A stretch of 64,000 nucleotides of DNA from CAWCFV01 sp963794995 (GTDB lineage Bacteria > Actinomycetota > Actinomycetes > JACCUZ01), in contig CAWCFV010000002.1 in NCBI GenBank assembly GCA_963794995.1, forward strand, positions 1,054,001 through 1,118,000, written 5' to 3'. A program made the position numbers and the translations under genes. Under the pieces are notes generated by a model. The model made no database searches and was not told the origin of the DNA. It saw nothing but the letters and a program-made list of their open reading frames with translations. This document shows positions 59,298 through 64,000 of this stretch, one piece after another. Each line of letters opens with the position of its first letter. Position 1 is the first letter of the stretch.

Positions 59298-61037
59298 GTG
59301 GCCGAACCGCTCGTGGAGACCCCGCTGCTCGCGCAGATCCGCGCGTCGGTGATCGGCGACGACCAGGTGATGCACGGCCCGTACGGCCCGCGCCGGGTCA
59401 CCTACGCCGACTACACCGCCAGCGGGCGGGCCCTGAGCTTCGTCGAGGACTTCATCCGGGACGAGGTGCTGCCGCGCTACGCCAACACCCACACCGAGTC
59501 CAGCGGCACCGGGCTGCAGACCACCCGGCTGCGCGAGGACGCCCGCCGCATCGTGCGCGACGCGGTCGGCGGCGACGACGACACGGTGGTGATCTTCTGC
59601 GGCTCGGGGTCGACCGCCGCGATCGACAAGCTGATCGGCATCCTCAACCTGCGCATCCCGGCCGACCTCGACGAGAAGTACGGCCTGTCCGCGCACATCC
59701 CGCGCGACGAGCGCCCGGTGGTGTTCATCGGGCCGTTCGAGCACCACTCCAACGAGCTGCCCTGGCGGGAGTCCATCGGCGACGTCGTGACGATCCCCGA
59801 GGACCGCGACGGTCACATCGACGTCGCCGTGCTCGAGCAGCGACTGGTCGAGTACGCCGACCGGCCGCTGCGGATCGGGTCCTTCTCCGCGGCCTCCAAC
59901 GTCACCGGCATCGTCAGCGACACCCACCGGATCGCCGACCTGCTGCACACCCACGGCGCGCTGTCGTTCTGGGACTTCGCCGCCGCGGCACCCTACGTCG
60001 ACATCGAGATGAGCCGCGACTGCGCCGAGCACCCGGGCTGCCACAAGGACGCCGTCTTCCTCTCGCCGCACAAGTTCATCGGCGGACCGGGCACGCCCGG
60101 TGTCCTCGCCGTCCGCCGGGAGCTGCTCACCAACCGGGTCCCCGTCGTGCCGGGTGGCGGCACGGTCGCGTACGTCAACCCGCTCGAGCACCGGTACCTC
60201 GACGACCCCGCGCATCGCGAGGAGGGCGGCACCCCGGCGATCGTGGAGTCGATCCGGGCCGGCCTGGTCTTCCAGCTCAAGGAGGCGGTCGGCGTCGAGA
60301 CCATCCGGGCCCGCGAGGACGCGCTGCTCCGCCGCGCCGTCGACACCTGGCGGCGCAACCCGGCGATCGAGATCCTGGGCAACCTCGAGGCCGAGCGCCT
60401 GTCGATCGTGTCGTTCGTCGTCCGGCGCCAGCCGGCCGACCCGGCCGACGACCGGCCCGGTCGCTACCTGCACCACAACTTCGTGGTCGCCCTGCTCAAC
60501 GACCTGTTCGGCATCCAGTCGCGGGGCGGCTGCTCGTGCGCCGGTCCCTACGGCCACCGGCTGCTGGGCATCGACATCGAGCGCTCGCACGAGTTCGAGC
60601 GCGAGATCGCCCACGGCTGCGAGGGCATCAAGCCGGGCTGGGTGCGGATCAACTTCAACTACTTCATGTCCGAGGCGGTGTTCGACTACGTCGTGGCCGC
60701 CGTCGACCTCGTCGCCGAGCACGGCTGGCGGCTGCTGCCCGACTACCGCTTCGACCCGGCCACCGGCCTGTGGCGGCACCGGGAGGGACCGGTCGAGCCA
60801 CCGTTGCGACTGCGGCAGGTCGGCTACGACGCGGAGGGCCGGATGAGCTACCCGCACCACGACGAGCCGGTGCCCGAGACCGCCCTGCCGGGCTACCTGG
60901 ACGAGGCCCGCGAGATCTTCGCCCGGGCGGCCGGCGACCTCGCACCGGCCGCAGGAACCGCCCTGTCGGCCGACTTCGAGCACCTGCGCTGGTTCGAGCT
61001 GCCGGCGGCCTGCCTGCAGCCCATGCCCGACCGGTAG
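59298..61037 (+). CDS. class V aminotransferase / cysteine desulfurase-like PLP enzyme, long form
   Basis: 579 residues, far longer than SufS (about 400). YADYTASGRALSFVEDFI opens it, FCGSGSTAAIDKLIGIL is the PLP-phosphate loop, WDFAAAAPYVDIEM holds the PLP Asp and LSPHKFIGGPGTPGVL the Schiff-base Lys. QSRGGCSCAGPYG resembles the active-site Cys loop of desulfurases. The C-terminal 170 residues add a domain not in SufS. Substrate unknown: desulfurase or aminotransferase. GTG 59298 is 6 nt after TACCGT. Confidence 0.82.
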   Translation: MAEPLVETPLLAQIRASVIGDDQVMHGPYGPRRVTYADYTASGRALSFVEDFIRDEVLPRYANTHTESSGTGLQTTRLREDARRIVRDAVGGDDDTVVIFCGSGSTAAIDKLIGILNLRIPADLDEKYGLSAHIPRDERPVVFIGPFEHHSNELPWRESIGDVVTIPEDRDGHIDVAVLEQRLVEYADRPLRIGSFSAASNVTGIVSDTHRIADLLHTHGALSFWDFAAAAPYVDIEMSRDCAEHPGCHKDAVFLSPHKFIGGPGTPGVLAVRRELLTNRVPVVPGGGTVAYVNPLEHRYLDDPAHREEGGTPAIVESIRAGLVFQLKEAVGVETIRAREDALLRRAVDTWRRNPAIEILGNLEAERLSIVSFVVRRQPADPADDRPGRYLHHNFVVALLNDLFGIQSRGGCSCAGPYGHRLLGIDIERSHEFEREIAHGCEGIKPGWVRINFNYFMSEAVFDYVVAAVDLVAEHGWRLLPDYRFDPATGLWRHREGPVEPPLRLRQVGYDAEGRMSYPHHDEPVPETALPGYLDEAREIFARAAGDLAPAAGTALSADFEHLRWFELPAACLQPMPDR

Positions 61038-61088
61038 CACCTCGCCGGGCCCCGGGTTGGGACCCGACCACCCGGGAAGGCAGAGGAC

Positions 61089-61202
61089 ATGGCCGTCACC
61101 CCGACGGCCCACCAGGAGGTCGACGTGCTCAAGGTCCTGCTCATCATCGCGGTCATCGCGGTCATCGTGTTCGTCGTGCTGCCCAAGATGCGCAACCGCT
61201 GA
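61089..61202 (+). CDS. very small single-helix membrane protein, 37 aa
   Basis: A 37-residue protein with one strong helix (VLLIIAVIAVIVFVVLP) and a short cytosolic start, ending KMRNR. GGAAGGCAG lies upstream of ATG 61089. It follows the aminotransferase gene by 51 nt. Its size matches small membrane peptides seen elsewhere, but no role is known. Confidence 0.5.
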   Translation: MAVTPTAHQEVDVLKVLLIIAVIAVIVFVVLPKMRNR

Positions 61203-61212
61203 CCTCGGCTCG

Positions 61213-62445
61213 TCAGCCGGTGGTCGAGTCCGCCCCGGGGTCGCTCGGGTCGCTCACGGTCCCGGCCTCGCGGCCGGCCCACGTCCAGGCGTAGGACGTG
61301 TCCTCGCAGGCCAGCGCCGGGTCGAGCAGGTCCAGCGGCCGGAAGGTGTCGACCATCACCGCCAGCTCGTCGGTCGCGGCCTTCCCGAGGGAGGCCTCGA
61401 CCGACCCCGGCTGCGGGCCGTGGGTGAACCCGGACGGGTGCAGGGAGATCGACCCCTGCTCGATGCCCGCGCCCTTGCGCGACATGAAGTCGCCGCCGGT
61501 GTAGAAGATGACCTCGTCCGAGTCGACGTTGGCGTGGTTGTACGGCGCCGGGATGCCCTCGGGGTGGTAGTCGAACAGCCGCGGGACGAACGAGCAGATG
61601 ACGAAGTTCGGGCCCTCGAAGGTCTGGTGCACCGGCGGCGGCTGGTGCAGGCGGCCGGTGATCGGCTCGAAGTCGTGGATCGAGAACACGTACGGGTAGA
61701 GACACCCGTCCCAGCCGACGACGTCGAACGGGTGGTGGGCGTACACGTAGCGCGTCCAGATCGTGGCGCTCCCCGGCGCCCGGTGCTGCACGAGCACCTC
61801 GACGTCCTCGCCGGCGGCCTGGAACGGCTCCTCCGGACCACGCAGGTCGCGCTCGCAGTAGGGCGCGTGCTCGAGGAACTGCCCCTTGCGGGAGAGGTAG
61901 CGCTTCGGGGCGCCGATGTGGCCCGAGGCCTCGGTGACCAGGATGCGCAGCTCGCCGCGCGGCACCCACCGGTGCGTCGTGGACGTCGGGATGACGACGT
62001 AGTCGCCCGCCCCGACCTCGAGGGTGCCGAACACCGTCTCGACGACCGCCGAGCCGCTCTCGACGTAGACGCACTCGTCGCCGATCGCATTGCGGTACAG
62101 CGGCGAGGGCTGGTCCGCCACGGCGTAGGAGATGCGCACGTCGGCGTTGGCCATCAGGTGCTGGCGGCCGAGCACGGGGTCCTTCGCGGCGGCTGCGCCG
62201 TCGAGCTTGTGCGTCTTGAGGTGGCGCGGCTTCAGCGGGTGGTTCGGCCGCCGGGAGAACGAGGGACCCTCGAAGACCTCGCTGGCCACGATCGCGGTGG
62301 GGATGCCGCGGTGGTAGAGCAGCGACGCGTCCGAGGAGAAGCCCTCGACGCCCATCAGCTCCTCGGCGTAGAGCGTGCCGTCGGGCTGACGGAACTGGGT
62401 GTGCCGCTTGCGCGGGACCTCGCCCACCTGGCGGTAGTAGGGCAT
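61213..62445 (-). CDS. hmgA: homogentisate 1,2-dioxygenase
   Basis: 410 residues, cupin fold. The iron site is in HPEGIPAPYNHANVDSDE (His, Glu, His), and HRWVPRGELRILVTEA and HHPFDVVGWDGCLYPY match HGO. It opens homogentisate to maleylacetoacetate in tyrosine/phenylalanine breakdown. ATG 62445 has GGAGGC upstream. It is divergent from the fahA pair. Confidence 0.94.
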   Translation of the reverse strand: MPYYRQVGEVPRKRHTQFRQPDGTLYAEELMGVEGFSSDASLLYHRGIPTAIVASEVFEGPSFSRRPNHPLKPRHLKTHKLDGAAAAKDPVLGRQHLMANADVRISYAVADQPSPLYRNAIGDECVYVESGSAVVETVFGTLEVGAGDYVVIPTSTTHRWVPRGELRILVTEASGHIGAPKRYLSRKGQFLEHAPYCERDLRGPEEPFQAAGEDVEVLVQHRAPGSATIWTRYVYAHHPFDVVGWDGCLYPYVFSIHDFEPITGRLHQPPPVHQTFEGPNFVICSFVPRLFDYHPEGIPAPYNHANVDSDEVIFYTGGDFMSRKGAGIEQGSISLHPSGFTHGPQPGSVEASLGKAATDELAVMVDTFRPLDLLDPALACEDTSYAWTWAGREAGTVSDPSDPGADSTTG

Positions 62446-62526
62446 CGCAGCCTCCCCCTGGTTCGACCCGTTCGACCGGTTCGACCTCGTCGTCGCACCC
62501 CCAGCCTGCCACGCGCCCGCGCTCAC

Positions 62527-62532
62527 TAGGGT
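62527..62532 (+). promoter_or_regulatory. -10 hexamer of the fahA operon (leaderless)
   Basis: TAGGGT, 6 nt, then ATG 62539, between the divergent hmgA and the 279-aa gene. Confidence 0.55.
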
Positions 62533-62538
62533 CGGGGC

Positions 62539-63378
62539 ATGCCCGCCGCCTCGCACCCGCTGCTCGCGGGACTGGTCGACGACGCGGCGCTGTTCCCGCC
62601 CGGCAACGCCCCGATGGCCGAGGGGCTGGCCGCGCACGCGCGGCACCGGGCGGCACCGTACGCCGCCGCCGTCGGGCCGTTCCTCTGCGCCGCGTCCCGG
62701 GTGCCGGAGCTGCTCGACGTCCTGCCCGGCGACCAGCGGATCGCGCTGTCGCTCGTCGTCGACGCCACCGGCGCGGTGGCGCACGGTGCGCTGCGCGCGG
62801 TGGCCGCGGACGACCGCGTCGACCTCGTGGGGGTCGAGGCACCGCTGCGTCTGCTCGGCGACGACGCCGTCGCGGTGGGCGCCAACCTCGGCTCGCTCCC
62901 CGGTGTCACCGGCTACCTCGAGGTCCCGGCCGACGAGGTTGCCGCCGGCCTGGACCTGGTCGGGCGCAGCGGGTGGGACGCGGTCAAGTACCGCACCGGC
63001 GGGGTCTCGAAGGACGCCTTCCCCGACGAGGCCCGGCTCGCGGGGCTCGTGGGCGAATGCGTCGCCCGCGGCCTGCCGGTCAAGCTGACGGCGGGGCTGC
63101 ACCACGCGGTGCGCAACACCTCACCGGAGGGCTTCGAGCAGCACGGCGTCCTCAACGTGCTGGTCGCCGTGCGGGCGGCGCGGTCGGGAGCGGACACGGG
63201 CCGCACCGAGTCGCTCCTGGCCGAGCGCGACGCCGGCGCCCTCGCCGCCGAGGTCCGCCGCTGGACGGAGGCGGACGCCGCCGCCGTCCGGTCCACCTTC
63301 CGGTCCTTCGGCTGCTGCGGAGTGACCGACCCCCTCGACGACCTGGCCGACCTCGGCGTGCTGGAGGACCATCCGTGA
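62539..63378 (+). CDS. conserved protein linked to homogentisate catabolism, 279 aa
   Basis: A soluble alpha/beta protein with barrel-like repeats: DDAALFPPGNAPMAEGLAAH at the start, GWDAVKYRTGG, PVKLTAGLHHAVRN in the middle, and FGCCGVTDPLDDL at the end. The His-rich LHHAVRN segment may bind a ligand or metal. It overlaps fahA by 4 nt, so it probably works on a downstream tyrosine catabolite. Its function is not known to me. Confidence 0.65.
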   Translation: MPAASHPLLAGLVDDAALFPPGNAPMAEGLAAHARHRAAPYAAAVGPFLCAASRVPELLDVLPGDQRIALSLVVDATGAVAHGALRAVAADDRVDLVGVEAPLRLLGDDAVAVGANLGSLPGVTGYLEVPADEVAAGLDLVGRSGWDAVKYRTGGVSKDAFPDEARLAGLVGECVARGLPVKLTAGLHHAVRNTSPEGFEQHGVLNVLVAVRAARSGADTGRTESLLAERDAGALAAEVRRWTEADAAAVRSTFRSFGCCGVTDPLDDLADLGVLEDHP

Positions 63379-64000
63379 CCACCTGGCCGACCATCCCCGA
63401 CGGGTCGCCGTTCCCGGCGTCCAACCTGCCCTACGGCGTGTTCGTCCACGGCGGTGAGGCGCCCCGGGTGGGCGTCGCGCTCGGCGACCACGTGATCGAC
63501 CTCGCCCCGCTGGCCGCGGTCGAGGGGCTCGACGGCGGCCACGTCTTCCAGGCGCCGTCGCTCAACCCGTTCCTCGCCATGGGACGGCCGGCCTGGTCGG
63601 CCGTGCGGTCGTGGCTGGTCGAGCTGCTCCAGCACGAGGGGCACCGCGACCTGGTCGAGGGCCACCTGGTCCGGCGGTCCGAGGTCACCATGTCGATGCC
63701 CTTCGAGGTAGCCGACTACGTCGACTTCTACTCCTCGCAGCACCATGCCGAGAACGTCGGCCGGATCTTCCGGCCGGACGGCGACGCGCTCACCCCGAAC
63801 TGGAAGCACCTGCCGATCGGCTACCACGGCCGCTCCGGCACCGTCGTGGTGTCAGGCACCGACGTGGTGCGGCCCAGCGGCCAGCGCCGGCCGCCGGACG
63901 CGGACGCGCCGACGTACGGGCCGTCCCAGCGGCTCGACATCGAGGCCGAGATCGGCTTCGTGGTGGGCACCCCGTCACCGCAGGGGACTCCCGTGCCGGT
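63375..64000 (+). CDS. fahA: fumarylacetoacetase, N-terminal part (runs off the window)
   Basis: 208 residues are present. The N-terminal SH3-like domain is followed by the catalytic domain: DYVDFYSSQHHAENVGRIF with the metal Asp and catalytic His, HLPIGYHGRSGTVVVSG, and DIEAEIGFVVG with the metal glutamates. It hydrolyses fumarylacetoacetate, the last step after HmgA. The C-terminal half lies beyond position 64000. GTG 63375 overlaps the upstream stop. Confidence 0.93.
   Translation, partial: MTTWPTIPDGSPFPASNLPYGVFVHGGEAPRVGVALGDHVIDLAPLAAVEGLDGGHVFQAPSLNPFLAMGRPAWSAVRSWLVELLQHEGHRDLVEGHLVRRSEVTMSMPFEVADYVDFYSSQHHAENVGRIFRPDGDALTPNWKHLPIGYHGRSGTVVVSGTDVVRPSGQRRPPDADAPTYGPSQRLDIEAEIGFVVGTPSPQGTPVP

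Noticed and set aside
1..64000. CRISPR arrays, insertion sequences, rRNA genes
   Set aside because: No spaced direct repeats, transposase motifs or rRNA sequence were seen; the only repeats are short coding or promoter arrays.

Overview
This is a 64 kb stretch of a very GC-rich actinobacterial chromosome. The signs are the extreme GC bias at third codon positions, many GTG starts, stop/start overlaps of the GTGA type, the ClpS-DUF2017-Mec-CysO-CysM gene order, and TANNNT -10 hexamers 6-7 nt ahead of start codons (leaderless mRNAs). The genus cannot be fixed from the sequence alone. There is no rRNA, CRISPR array, transposase or integrase. Four tRNA genes are present: Arg-UCU, His-GUG, Lys-CUU and Leu-UAG.

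Layout. 1-5.7 kb: two tandem dynamin-like GTPase genes with several frame breaks, a phage-derived-looking small gene, a CmtR-like ArsR regulator with a cation efflux protein, oligoribonuclease and two tRNAs. 5.7-14.1 kb: a membrane-arm-only complex I operon (nuoA, a fused cysteine-poor NuoB/NuoD-like gene, then nuoH, J, K, L, M, N) preceded by two GC-tract dyads of CsoR type and a divergent SHOCT-domain protein. 14-20.3 kb: membrane protein, MFS transporter, aldose 1-epimerase, cold-shock protein, Nei-type glycosylase and acetylxylan esterase. 20.3-38.7 kb: a catabolic island that reads as a complete N-methylglutamate route for methylamine. It has gmaS, mgsABC, a heterotetrameric sarcosine oxidase/N-methylglutamate dehydrogenase (soxBDAG type), fhs, a divergent folD, fchA, an amine permease with three small membrane partners, an XRE-cupin regulator and a GlcD-like oxidase. 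38.7-43.9 kb: a PepSY-like exported protein, two tandem sulfatases, a GroES-like protein and DUF427/DUF3618 genes. 43.9-54.9 kb: housekeeping genes (bcp, rdgB, rph, murI, cysM-cysO-mec, clpS, pncB-pncA). 55-58.4 kb: a translationally coupled alkylation-repair run, ada-alkA, ogt and a LanC-like gene. 58.4-64 kb: a class V aminotransferase and the homogentisate genes hmgA and fahA (fahA runs off the end).

How the genes work together. In the methylamine island, GMAS and NMG synthase would convert methylamine to N-methylglutamate. The SoxBDAG-type dehydrogenase would release the methyl group as methylene-tetrahydrofolate. FolD (which lacks the usual cyclohydrolase lysine), FchA (a separate cyclohydrolase) and Fhs would carry that carbon to formate with ATP gain. 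An 11-bp motif shared by the gmaS and soxB control regions links the two transcription units.

The nuo-like operon keeps the proton-path subunits and most of their key charges, but has no recognisable NADH-binding or Fe-S subunit. Its Met/His-rich parts and CsoR-like upstream dyads suggest a link to copper, which is inference only.

At least seven single-base frame breaks in otherwise well-preserved genes, mostly in or beside G/C runs, point to sequencing or assembly indels. Those genes are listed as interrupted.
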